Made by a program: the position numbers and the translations under genes. The notes beneath the pieces are model-generated. The model ran no database searches. It saw only the letters and a list, made by a program, of their open reading frames with translations, and had not been told where the DNA came from. From NCBI GenBank assembly GCA_963762075.1, contig CAVXJC010000004.1, forward strand, positions 179,659-243,658: 64,000 bases of DNA. Reading direction: 5' to 3'. Below are positions 39,645-47,986 of the stretch, piece after piece (within the stretch, counting starts at the first letter, position 1; each line of letters starts with the position of its first letter). Origin of the DNA: JAOUEA01 sp963762075. GTDB taxonomy: Bacteria > Actinomycetota > UBA4738 > HRBIN12.

Positions 39645-39744
39645 CGGTGACCGCTTTCCGGCCTGCACGGCTGGCTGTGGATCGAGGGCGCGATGGCGGA
39701 GAAGCGCTTCCTCATAGGCGACTCCGGGGTGTAGACGTTGGTTC

Positions 39745-40203
39745 TCACCGCCGTGCTGAAAGGTCTTCGACGTACTTTGCAAGGTTGGCCAGCGACGACG
39801 TCATGCCTGCAACGTGGTCCTCGGGGGAGATTCCCGGCGGCACGTCTTCGGCTCTCACCTGGACGTGCGTCCCGTCGCCCGTTCCTGCGAACTGCCACGT
39901 CATGATCATGGTTCCGTGGAACGCGGGATCGTGGCTCACGAAGTCGATCGCTCGACACCTGGCTCGGACGTTGTCGAGGCTCGCTTGACGGTACGAGCCT
40001 CCGGTGCTGATGTCAGCGTGCTCGAAGGTCCCACTTGCACGATCCGCTCGTTGGGAACGACCTCGAGCAGTCATCCCCTGCGGGGGAAGCCATCGTACGA
40101 GCGCCTCAGGCTTCACCATCGCCGCAAAGACATCGACGGGACGAGCGTGAACGACCCGCGATGCAGAGTCGATCCTCGACACTGTTCCGAGTATGACGGT
40201 CAC
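39745..40203 (-). CDS. SRPBCC / AHSA1-like protein
   Basis: About 150 residues with the START-like AHSA1 pattern: SRVVHARPVDVFAAMVKPEALVRWLPPQGM at the start, GGSYR in the middle and HGTMIMTWQF, then the C-terminal helix DHVAGMTSSLANLAKYVEDL. The stretch after PQGM (TARGRSQRADRASGTFEHAD) does not fit the family, which suggests two compensating indels. Start uncertain (GTG 40203 or 40182). Such proteins bind small lipophilic ligands. Confidence 0.7.
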   Translation of the reverse strand: MTVILGTVSRIDSASRVVHARPVDVFAAMVKPEALVRWLPPQGMTARGRSQRADRASGTFEHADISTGGSYRQASLDNVRARCRAIDFVSHDPAFHGTMIMTWQFAGTGDGTHVQVRAEDVPPGISPEDHVAGMTSSLANLAKYVEDLSARR

Positions 40204-40455
40204 GTTCACGAATGGGGACCGGTGTTCCGCCCGCCCATCGCCAGCCCGCGTGGCGTTGAGTGTCGCCCTCCTCAAGATGTTCCGGAAGCCGACAGCTGAT
40301 TGGCTCCGACAACCTTCCTTATGGGTCGCTCCGCAGGCATGCGACTCGAGCCACAGGCATTTGCCACGGGTTCGTGACAGATGTGACGCACGGCGTACGT
40401 CTCCATCTCTGGGACCCGCTATGCCGGCGCGTTAGGCGACGCAGGCAAGCTCAGG

Positions 40456-40641
40456 CTAGAAGGACAAGAAGCGTTCCCGACGCTGAGCGCGACCTTGTTG
40501 TTCGAGCCGATCGAGCTTCCTTTGCATCACTTCGACGGCCGTACCGAGCGTTTCGAGCGCCGACACAACTTCGTTATCGAAGTCCGTCTCGGCGTACTTC
40601 CTTGCGTTCGCGACGTGGTCGCGAGCGTCTTGCAGGTTCAT
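40456..40641 (-). CDS. 61-residue coiled-coil hypothetical protein
   Basis: A short helical protein, MNLQDARDHVANARKYAETD at the start and a heptad-like second half (VEVMQRKLDRLEQQGRAQ). ATG 40641 is preceded by GGAGGGGAAGCCG, a good ribosome site, so it is probably real. No family recognised. Confidence 0.55.
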   Translation of the reverse strand: MNLQDARDHVANARKYAETDFDNEVVSALETLGTAVEVMQRKLDRLEQQGRAQRRERFLSF

Positions 40642-41060
40642 CGGCTTCCCCTCCGGTGATTGCGTGGAAGGATACCTCTTCCGTCAGACACTGAGGACTC
40701 CCCGAGACGTCCTACGTTCCCTTGCGGGGTCCAGACGGCTTGGCCGTTCCTGACGGATCGCTCGTCACGCTCCCGCTGTCGTAGCTGGGGCGATCGACAT
40801 CCCGAGTCTGGCTCCGCGGCTCTGAGTGCGAAACCCGTCCCGTCCCGGTACCAGGGGACGACGAGTCTGGGATCAGACCGTGGAATCCGTCGGGAGGCAT
40901 GGCTCGAGTGGGGCCCGCCGCACTCGGCGTCGATGGTCGACGTCGATCTCAACGTCGACCCCCTACCCATGCCGACCGAAAGCGTCCGGAGAGGTCAGTC
41001 GAGAACCCGAGACTCGTCAAACACGGTTGACGGGCCAGTCTCCAAAGGCTCCCCAGGCGT
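40642..41060. other. Gap without a recognised gene
   Basis: About 420 bases between the coiled-coil gene and the GH15 remnant. Open frames on both strands have no recognisable similarity. Confidence 0.4.
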
Positions 41061-41109
41061 TCAGCGTTCGCCTAGCCGAACCCCGACGCTCGTATATATC
41101 GCCCTGCAC

Positions 41110-41510
41110 CGGAGAGCGCGCCCGGGACCCAGATCGACCCACCCGGGACCGTGGTCGATCTGGAGGTCCAGATTGATCGCCGGGATCAAGGAGAGGTGCG
41201 TGAATGCCTTAGGGAAGTTGCCCAGCTGCTCGCCGGTGGGGCCGATCTCCTCGGAGAAGAGCCCGACGTGGTTCGCGTAGGTGAGCCTCTTCTCGAACGT
41301 TAGGCGTCTGTTCGAGGCGACCTGAGCGCGCAAGCGCGTCGACGTACCAGAACGTGCAGATCGAGAACGTTCCCTCCCACGCAATCCGTCTGGGGACGCG
41401 CTGGGTCGTAGCGATACGAGACTGTCCGAGACGAGCTCCTTATCCATCGCATCGAGGGTCGACAGCCACATCGAATCCCGCGGAGACGACAAGCACACAG
41501 ACTTCCATAT
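41110..41510 (-). pseudogene. GH15 C-terminal remnant
   Basis: The minus-strand reading contains RDSMWLSTLDAMDKELVSDS, RLTFEKRLTYANHVGLFSEE, GPTGEQLGNFPKAFTHLSLI, which match the GH15 gene at 3-896 almost block by block (RDPMWLSTLDAMRDELVSDS and so on). The part between is in another frame (SRSARSGTSTR versus FSICTFWYVDA), and the N-terminal barrel is absent. It is a decayed paralogous fragment. The matching N-terminal fragment lies at 42546-42720 on the same strand. Confidence 0.8.
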
Positions 41511-41629
41511 CTCCTGATCCGTTTGGGCCGTGAGCAAGAGCAATTGTGCAAGCCTTGGTGGACCGGGCCGATCCAAGGCATCGACCGAACACCGTCAGAA
41601 CGGCCTGACTCGGACAGTAAGGAGGCAAC

Positions 41630-42016
41630 ATGCGAGTGATGTTGATGATCAAGGGGGATCCGGAACCGGGCGCCAGGCCGAGCGAGGAGCTCCTCGCCGA
41701 GATGGGGAGGTACAACGACGAACTCAAGCAAGCGGGAGTGCTGCTCGACCTAGCGGGGCTCCACCCAAGCGGTGAGGGGAAGCGAGTGATGTTCTCGGGA
41801 GGAGAGCGGACCGTCATCGACGGACCATTCGGAGAGAAGGACGCGGTCGCGGGCTACTGGATCCTCCAAGTTGAGTCCCTGGACGAGGCTGTCGAATGGG
41901 CCAACCGCATCCCCTTCGAGGCTCTTGCCCGGGTCTACCCAGGCGAGTACGGCGCTGAGGGCGAGATCGAGATCCGTCAGGTGTTCGAGATGGAGGCCCT
42001 CGGGATATCGTCATGA
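41630..42016 (+). CDS. YciI/DGPF-domain protein
   Basis: A 128-residue YCII-related (DGPF) protein. It starts MRVMLMIKGDPEPGARPSEE, carries GERTVIDGPFGEKDAVAGYW with the DGPF motif, and ends with VEWANRIPFEALARVYPGEYG and EIRQVFEME. Family members often accompany ECF sigma factors as small helper proteins, and some act as dehydrochlorinase-like enzymes. ATG 41630 follows AAGGAGG. It is intact and flanked by GH15 fragments, so it looks inserted. Confidence 0.92.
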   Translation: MRVMLMIKGDPEPGARPSEELLAEMGRYNDELKQAGVLLDLAGLHPSGEGKRVMFSGGERTVIDGPFGEKDAVAGYWILQVESLDEAVEWANRIPFEALARVYPGEYGAEGEIEIRQVFEMEALGISS

Positions 42017-42092
42017 GCTGTCACCAGCGTCAGCACCTCTCTAAGACCGCACGGCAGACATATGCATGCATCGCTTGTCGGCCGTCACCCTT

Positions 42093-42150
42093 GAGTCGCG
42101 CTGGCGTACTGGGGTTCATGCCGCTCGTCATGCAGGTGTGGTGCAGGTGT
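42093..42150. repeat. Degenerate right arm of the tRNA-Val repeat, copy F
   Basis: The segment ending CTCGTCATGCAGGTGTGGTG resembles the conserved arm (CTCGTTATGCAGGTGTTATG) and is preceded by a weakly similar GAGT...GTAC stretch. The tRNA part is missing. Confidence 0.35.
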
Positions 42151-42219
42151 GTCGAAGTCGACTCCCCGTCGACCTACCTCCACCCGCGCTGACCGCGTTC
42201 CGTGTTCCTGCGATCATTC

Positions 42220-42546
42220 ATTCCGCTCCTGAGACAGCAATCACGCGCTCGAGCTCGCGCGCGATGCGCTCGTGGATCTCGGGGTTCCATGTAGTGAGGC
42301 GCATCGAGGTAGATCAACCGTACCGGAGTGAACCGGTCGACGAAACCCCCAGCAGCTTGCGCCAGGCAGCGTCCTCCTTCGGGTCGGGAAGCGGCTCATT
42401 GCTTGCCAGGTACGTCATCGGGATGGAAGGCAGGTTCTCCTCGAGCGCCCGGGCTTGATCGAACACCGTCAGCTCATCGATCTGTTCGTTCGTTCCGATC
42501 CAGTCGTCGGGGTGGAGCCGCTCGCTCTCAGGGATGAACCGTTTCA
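42220..42546 (-). pseudogene. Alpha/beta-hydrolase C-terminal remnant
   Basis: The reading MKRFIPESERLHPDDWIGTN, FDQARALEENLPSIPMTYLA and, in the next frame, LIYLDAPHYMEPEIHERIARELERVIA resembles the last third of an alpha/beta hydrolase, with the catalytic His in DAPHYM. The N-terminal part with the nucleophile is absent, and an indel separates the two pieces. It is joined directly to a GH15 N-terminal fragment upstream. Confidence 0.5.
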
Positions 42547-42722
42547 TCGCCTCCGATCGCCCACCCTTGTCCCGGCCCAGCAGAGAGGCGAAGACGCTCG
42601 GCCGGTCGAAGCGAGGGAGCAGAACCAATCGACGGTCCACTCCGTGCTGACGAGCGCGGCGGTCTGAAGGTCGCCGATCAACCCGTGCTCCGAGATCAGC
42701 GGGTACTGGTTCCTTGGGGGTC
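42546..42722 (-). pseudogene. GH15 N-terminal remnant
   Basis: In two frames the minus strand encodes YPLISEHGLIGDLQTAALVS, TVDWFC and LPRFDRPSVFASLLGRDKGG, the conserved first 50 residues of GH15 glucoamylase/trehalase proteins (GLIGDxxTAALVxxDGSIDWxCLPRFDSPxxFAxLLD). The rest of the enzyme is replaced by the hydrolase fragment. Together with the C-terminal piece at 41110-41510 it suggests an ancestral GH15 gene broken up by insertions. Confidence 0.65.
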
Positions 42723-42723
42723 C

Positions 42724-43118
42724 TTACCTTTCGGCCATTTCTCGGCCGTGGACGGTGAGAGCCCAGATCACAGTCACGGCGATCGAGATAAACACGACCC
42801 CCCAGACCGGATACCAGGGCAACCATGCGAAACCGACGAACGCGCTGATCACCGCCATGATCACGCCGACGGTGCGAGCCCACAAGCCCCGCTGAAGAGT
42901 GCGCCACCAGCGAGGAAGACGATCGTGCCGAGGATCAGGTGGATCCAACCCCACGTTGAGGTATCGAACTCGAAGACGTAATCCCTCGTGGCGGTGTAGA
43001 ACGCGTCATTCAGGATGGCGATGATTCCGGCCATCACATGGAAACCCCCAATCAACAACATCATGAACGCGGCGAAGGTCGTCCATCCAAGGACGAAGCC
43101 ACTCGGCCGTTCAGACAT
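42724..43118 (-). CDS. DUF7144-family membrane protein (one frameshift)
   Basis: About 131 residues with four membrane helices: FVLGWTTFAAFMMLLIGGFH, the loop AFYTATRDYVFEFDTSTWGW, IHLILGTIVFLAGGALFSG, then after an indel near 42895 LWARTVGVIMAVISAFVGFA and the end VIWALTVHGREM. This is the DUF7144 pattern; function unknown. ATG 43118 follows GGGGGGAACGAG. A second copy of its 3' half lies inverted at 43726. Confidence 0.8.
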
Positions 43119-43373
43119 ATCTCGTTCCCCCCTCATGCGACTTCAGGTTCTAGTGCTCCGCAGATCGGAGCTTGGGCGGCGGGCTCGCCGGCTCCGGATG
43201 TCCACGATGGTGCGGGCATGGTGGTATTAGACCGCGCAGCTGGTGACGAACACAACCCCGGCAAGAGGAGCACCGTGATCGCGCCAAAAAGCCTTCGGCC
43301 ACGTGGCGCACAAATGCCCGCGGCAAAAGATCGCTGCTTGTAGGCATGTGGCCTTAGACCAGCAGGTTTGTCA

Positions 43374-43523
43374 GTGGGCGCTGAGGAGTCGAACCCCCGA
43401 CCTTCGCCTTGTAAGGGCGAGAAGGAAGAGCTGGTCAGGGCGTTGAGCTGCCGAAACGTCGTGTCATTGAGTACCGCTGAGTACCTTGGAGTGCCTTCGG
43501 CCTCGTTATGCAGAGTTATGCAC
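43374..43523. repeat. tRNA-Val(UAC) 3' fragment plus conserved arm, copy B
   Basis: On the minus strand the left part reads as a tRNA 3' portion: anticodon arm with loop CTTACAA (anticodon UAC, Val), variable loop AAGGTC, T-arm with GGTTCGA and acceptor strand GCGCCCA. One base is missing in the T-stem. The right part is a ~105-bp arm shared with copies C and D, ending in two GTTATGCA units. No matching tRNA 5' half is present. Confidence 0.8.
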
Positions 43524-43725
43524 GCCGCGGTGTCGCCGGCGATGGAGGAACCCATGCACGAGTCTCCTCGATCGATGGATCCAGCGCATCCCCGGCCCAA
43601 CAGGACTCGCCACGTTGATGGGGTCTGATCGCAAGTCCGCGAGTGATAGGCGGGACTGTGCTGTGGCCCTCTGATCGGGTCAGGGAAGGGGGGCGCCATG
43701 CCGGAGGCCGGAAGCGAGATGCAGC

Positions 43726-43920
43726 GTGTGGGCCCGCACCGTCGGTGTGATCATGGCGGTGATCAGCGCGTTCGTCGGTTGCGCGTGGTTGCCCTGGTAC
43801 CCGGTCTGGGGGATCGTCATCATCGCGATCGCGGTGTCGGTGGTCTGGGCTCTCACCGTGCACGGGCGCGACCTGACCGACGTTGAAAGGCACGGGACCG
43901 ACGTCGAAAGGAACCGCTAG
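43726..43920 (+). pseudogene. DUF7144 C-terminal duplicate
   Basis: A frame of 64 residues, LWARTVGVIMAVISAFVGCA-like, then WLPWYPVWGIVIIAIAVSVV and ALTVHGRDLTDVERHG. It repeats the last two helices of the DUF7144 protein at 42724 in inverted orientation with high nucleotide similarity over ~140 bp. The first half of the gene and a ribosome site are missing. The duplicates flank repeat copy B. It may be expressed as a short membrane peptide, but a fragment is more likely. Confidence 0.65.
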
Positions 43921-44083
43921 CAGATCTGGCCATCTCGGACCCACGCCAACCAGCAGTCACACCGGTGGTCGAGAAGGCTGGGTTGTAGGCTGCCGGCTGG
44001 CCGGGCTCCACCTGCGACCGTCGACGGGCTGGTGGAAGGAGGCTAAGCTCTAGTCCCGGACCCACTGATCGGAAGGAGCGGAC

Positions 44084-44578
44084 ATGGCAGATCTGATCGC
44101 GATCGGCTACGACGACACGACGACGGCGATCCAAGCGATGGAGGAGGCCGAGCGCCTGGCCGGTGACCTGATCATCGAAGCGGACGCGATCGCAGCGATC
44201 ATCCGCAGCGAGGACGGCAAGCTAAAGACGATCACGAACCAGCACACCGTCGGGAGGGGCAGCGTCTCCGGGATGTTCTGGGGATGGCTCTTCGGACTAC
44301 TGTTCTTCGTGCCGTTCCTCGGCATGGCCTTGGGCGCCGGTATGGGCGCGATCATGGGGAAGGTCGCGAAGTCAGGCATCGACAAGCAGTTCCAGGAGCA
44401 AGTGCGCGACATGCTGCAGCCTGGAACCTCGGCGCTCTTCATGATCATTGAGAAGGTGACCCCCGACAAGGCGGTTGAGGCGATGTCGAAGTACGGCGGG
44501 AAGGTGCTCAAGACCTCACTGTCGGAGGAGACGACGAACCAGATCAACGAGGAGCTGCACGGCGGCTCGGCCGACTGA
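44084..44578 (+). CDS. DUF1269-domain membrane protein
   Basis: A 164-residue protein of the DUF1269 family. N-terminal alpha/beta part with ADLIAIGYDDTTTAIQAMEE and DAIAAIIRSEDGKLKT, a glycine-rich membrane hairpin (GWLFGLLFFVPFLGMALGAG, GAIMGKVA), and the C-terminal PGTSALFMIIEKVTPDKAVE. Glycine-zipper hairpins of this kind insert into membranes; the family is linked to stress. ATG 44084 is preceded by GGAAGGAGCGG. A broken relative follows. Confidence 0.9.
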   Translation: MADLIAIGYDDTTTAIQAMEEAERLAGDLIIEADAIAAIIRSEDGKLKTITNQHTVGRGSVSGMFWGWLFGLLFFVPFLGMALGAGMGAIMGKVAKSGIDKQFQEQVRDMLQPGTSALFMIIEKVTPDKAVEAMSKYGGKVLKTSLSEETTNQINEELHGGSAD

Positions 44579-44639
44579 GTCCCCCTTTGACGAACGAGGG
44601 GAAGGCAGCTGGCCCTCCTCTTCTGATGCAGCAACCGGG

Positions 44640-45065
44640 GAGCGCGGCGACGTGGCTGACTACGAGGCCGTCAGGGCGATGTATACGAGGCCGGTGGAGG
44701 GCACGCGTTCGATGCCGCTGTACTCGAGCGCGGCGCTGACGGCAAGGTCAAGGTAACCGACAAGCATGAGCAGTCCGCTCGCCACGGCGGTGGGTGGGAC
44801 TTGCGATCGGTGCGGTCACCGCGTTCCTTCTGGGGATCGGGCTCGGCGTGGGTGCAGCGGTGGGTTCGGGGGTCGGCCGTGACGGGACACATCAGGGCGG
44901 CATGAGTAACGACGACCTCAAGGAGCTTGGCACCGTTGCTGAACAACCGCGAAGCCGGTCTGATCGTGATCCACGCGACGAAGATGGCCGACCAGGTCGC
45001 CGCGAGCATCAAGGCGCAGAACCGGTTCGTCTCCAAGGCCATCAATGCGGACGCCGACGGGTTGG
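44640..45065 (+). pseudogene. Glycine-zipper DUF1269-like gene, broken
   Basis: Pieces in three frames align to one protein: GDVADYEAVRAMYT, DAAVLERGADGKVKVTDKHE, GLAIGAVTAFLLGIGLGVGA, MSNDDLKELGTV, LLNNREAGLIVIHATKMADQ and NRFVSKAINADADGLAK. This is the layout of longer DUF1269-like stress proteins with a glycine-zipper middle. No continuous frame exists and no start is evident, so decay or several indels are needed. Confidence 0.55.
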
Positions 45066-45114
45066 CCAAGCAACCAAGGCTACGGAAGGAAGCTGAACAT
45101 CGGCACCGCTCACC

Positions 45115-45146
45115 TCATGCGGATCCGGCGTCATGCGGATCCGGCG
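45115..45146. repeat. 16-bp tandem duplication
   Basis: TCATGCGGATCCGGCG occurs twice back to back, just upstream of the lipoprotein gene. Confidence 0.7.
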
Positions 45147-45170
45147 AACCCTGGACGAAGGAGATATCGC

Positions 45171-45662
45171 GTGATGACACATCACCCACCTCAGCGGCAA
45201 CGTTCTGCCATGTGGCGGCTCGCACTCAGGGCGGTCGGCATCCCGTCGGTCGTCATCCTCCTCACGGTCGCGGCCGTGGGTTGCAGTGGCGGCGACGACA
45301 GCGGTGGCGGCGCGAGCTCCACAGCGCCCACCTCTCCTCCTGGCTGCGCTGAGGCCACCGCCCTCAAGGAGTCCGTCACGGCGCTCACCGAGGTGAGCCC
45401 AGTCAACGACGGTCTCGACGCACTGAAGTCGGCAGCCACAGAGGTCCAGACGGATCTGGACGCCACCTTGTCGGCGGTGTCCTCCGAACTCAAGCCCTCC
45501 GTTGATCAGGTGAAGACGTCGTTCGACGACCTGCGATCGATCCTCGAAGGGATCTCTGACGCGGACGGCCTCGGGGCGGCGGCGACTGAGGTTGGTGCTG
45601 GGCTCTCGCAGGTCGGGAGGGCACTGACCGGTCTCTCGGACGCGATCGATCAGGACTGCTAG
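45171..45662 (+). CDS. Secreted lipoprotein of unknown function
   Basis: About 163 residues with a basic N-region, a hydrophobic signal helix VGIPSVVILLTVAAVG and a lipobox ending in VGC, so Cys near residue 36 would be lipidated. After a Gly/Ser linker the mature part is helical (ALKESVTALTEVSPVNDGLD, EVQTDLDATLSAVSSELKPS, VDQVKTSFDDLRSILEGISD), suggesting a coiled-coil bundle. GTG 45171 has AAGGAG seven bases upstream; ATG 45174 is an alternative. Confidence 0.8.
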   Translation: MMTHHPPQRQRSAMWRLALRAVGIPSVVILLTVAAVGCSGGDDSGGGASSTAPTSPPGCAEATALKESVTALTEVSPVNDGLDALKSAATEVQTDLDATLSAVSSELKPSVDQVKTSFDDLRSILEGISDADGLGAAATEVGAGLSQVGRALTGLSDAIDQDC

Positions 45663-45924
45663 CCCGATAGCGCGAGGTGGTGTGCTCTCGAGTTCGGTCA
45701 TGCATAAACCTCCGACGGATCGCAGCTGGAGCGGCCATTGCGCTGGGCGTGGGCCTGTTCGTCGTCACCATCGCTGCGATCGCCGGCGAGGTCGCCCTCG
45801 GGTGGTCGGCCAGTTGGCTTTCTTCGTCGTCTTGCTCCTCGCAGGGTGGATGGCGGTGTCGCGATCGGGTTCGGCTCGCATCCTCGCTGTGGGCGTCGCG
45901 GTCGCGGCCGTCATCGCCATCGCG

Positions 45925-46225
45925 GAGGGCGGCGAGCTTCGCGACCTCGTCGGTGGCCGAGTATCCAGCCGCGCGCCGCGCCGCTCTCGCTCCATCATGT
46001 GCGCGGCCAGCCGGCGGTCCTGCTCGGTCATCCTCGGCCGGGCGATCATGTAGATCAGCACGCCGAGGAAGGGCAGGACGAAGATCAGGAAGATCCAGCC
46101 GCCTTTGCCCCACTCGACAGATCCTCGCGCCGGAGGATGTCCCCGAACACCGAGATGAATATCCAGATGGCCATGAACCAGAAGAAGAAGACGAGCATCG
46201 CCCACAGCACATCGCCTAGATCCAT
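45925..46225 (-). pseudogene. PLDc_N-SHOCT paralogue, truncated
   Basis: The start MDLGDVLWAMLVFFFWFMAI is intact with GGAGGGGGATCG upstream. After an indel the second helix WIFLIFVLPFLGVLIYMIAR and PRMTEQDRR follow, then in another frame AARGYSATDEVAKLAALRD. The SHOCT helix stops there, unlike the full copy at 34010-34375. Beyond, the plus strand carries an unrelated hydrophobic reading (RRIAAGAAIALGVGLFVVTI; QLAFFVVLLLAGWMAVS). A rearrangement cutting the SHOCT end is the simplest reading. Confidence 0.55.
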
Positions 46226-46736
46226 CTTCGATCCCCCTCCCGTACGCTCCCGATCAGAAGCCACGATCACTCTCGACCGCCGTGGAGCGGGACGTTCGCA
46301 CCCGTTCGCACAGACACCCGCTGAGATCCTGCGCACTCGTTGGAATCAACGATCGCGTCGATTCCGACGATCTTGCCAGGGCGACCGTGAACCCTATATC
46401 AGCGGAGGGCCGTTCCGCCGCGGGTCTCGACTACTCTGGCGGCTCCGTTCACCAGCCCCCGACGCACCAGTGCAGCGGAAAGAGAGGCCCGTGAGCGCTT
46501 GCTTGGCGACGGCAGCAGCGCTGCGGCTCACCTTGGGGCTGGAAGGCATTGCAGAAGGACGCGAACGCGAGGGCACTGACGCATTCAGCCCGGGCCCGCC
46601 TCGCGCTGCTGTCTACTCCTTCCTTTCGGTCCCAACGACCCATGGCTCCGCCTCCATCCCGGCGCGGTCCCTCAGGACCGCGCCGGAGCCAGCCGAGATC
46701 TTGATCCGTGCGTCTCGTCGAGTTCCTCGCCTTCCG
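46226..46736. other. Gap without a recognised gene
   Basis: About 510 bases; the frames present look random, and no repeat or motif was found. Confidence 0.4.
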
Positions 46737-47114
46737 TCAAGGCTGCTGCCAGGTCACGGAGCGGATGTGGATATAGCATGAGAGTGGCACCTCCACCCGA
46801 AGTGTGCGCACCGGGGCCATCCACCGAACGACCGCGCATCCCTCCGGGTCGCGGAGGTCGCCCGAGACCGTAGCCGGTCCCCTGACTGCGCCGACGTCGC
46901 GCAGGAACCGGTAGCGGACGAACGTCGAGCCAGTCGCGCCGACTCCCGCCGTGCACTTGACGTGCATGTCGGAGCCCTCGGGCTGTACCTCGCACGCACC
47001 CGGGTTCCGGATGCCGTTGGCCTCCGAGCCCGTGCGCGTCACGGGTCCGGCCGCTAGTGCGACGGTAGCGCCTACGAGCACGATTACCGTTGCGATGAAA
47101 GTCGCCTTCCTCAT
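46737..47114 (-). CDS. Small secreted protein of unknown function
   Basis: A 125-residue protein with a signal peptide (MRKATFIATVIVLVGATVAL, then AAGP as likely cleavage region). The mature part contains three Cys (GACEVQPEG, VKCTAGVG, GCAVVRW, SCYIHIRSV region) and is probably all-beta. ATG 47114 is preceded by AAGGGGAG. No family recognised. Confidence 0.65.
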   Translation of the reverse strand: MRKATFIATVIVLVGATVALAAGPVTRTGSEANGIRNPGACEVQPEGSDMHVKCTAGVGATGSTFVRYRFLRDVGAVRGPATVSGDLRDPEGCAVVRWMAPVRTLRVEVPLSCYIHIRSVTWQQP

Positions 47115-47510
47115 CTCCACTCCCCTTCCAGTCGGAACCGTTCGAGCCAGAGGCAACTCATGGCTCCGAGGTCATCCTTCGATGGGGCGCGAAGCCGAGC
47201 CCGGTGCACTGACGTGCTCGGCCGACAGTGTTCGCGACCCGATCGCTAGCAAACGAAGACCTAGACCCTGCGAATACGCAGGGGTTGAGGAAGTGGGCTC
47301 CGTTCCGATGAGATCCGTGAAGGCGGCGCAGTCGTCGGTGAGTTCGGATCCAGCAATGAAGCCGCCTTCCGCGCCGTACCCTCCTTCCCCCGGCACATGT
47401 CTCCAACCGGCACGGAACGAGGGTGCCCTTCTATGCGGGCTTCGGTCAACCCCTCGAGACGGGACCTGGGCGCGACATGTGGCCCACCCCACGGGTCGAT
47501 GGCGCTTTCT
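47115..47510. other. Gap without a recognised gene
   Basis: About 395 bases up to repeat copy C. A minus-strand frame crosses it but gives no recognisable protein. Confidence 0.35.
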
Positions 47511-47662
47511 GTGGGCGCTGAGGGAGTCGAACCCGCGACCTTCGCCTTGTAAGGGCGAGACGAACACGCAGGTCAGGGCGTTGAGCTGCCCAAACGCTCT
47601 ACCTCTGAGAACCGCTGAGTACCTTGCAGTGCCTTCGGCTCGTTATGCAGGTGTTATGCAGG
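47511..47662. repeat. tRNA-Val(UAC) 3' fragment plus conserved arm, copy C
   Basis: Same structure as copies B and D: GTGGGCGCTGAGGGAGTCGA (acceptor and T-arm complement), CCTTGTAAGGGCGAG (anticodon arm), then the arm GCAGGTCAGGGCGTTGAGC onward, ending in GTTATGCAGGTGTTATGCAG. The last 20 bases are identical to copy E at 60953. Confidence 0.8.
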
Positions 47663-47986
47663 GGCCCTCCCTCATGTCGGCCCGCGGCGACGTCACTGGC
47701 GTGGGCCGATGCGCACGACGCCCCCACCGCCAGATCCGTCGTCCTGGGCGGAGCCACCCAGACCGATCCGAGCCCAGCCACGACGGGCTTGGGAACGGCG
47801 GGACGCGCAGCCGATCCGTCACGACGGCCTTCCCCCTGGGGATCGATGACTGCGCGTCCACGCGGCACCGCGATGCCGTCGACGGCGTTCATCGTGGTCG
47901 CGGCGCTCGTCGATCCGCGGACTGGCTGGTCGACGTGAGGCCGACGCCATGCTCCCTGACGGAAGCTGCCCCTTCATAATCGGGAC
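47663..47986. other. Gap without a recognised gene
   Basis: About 320 bases between repeat copy C and the cyclase-type regulator; nothing recognised. Confidence 0.35.
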
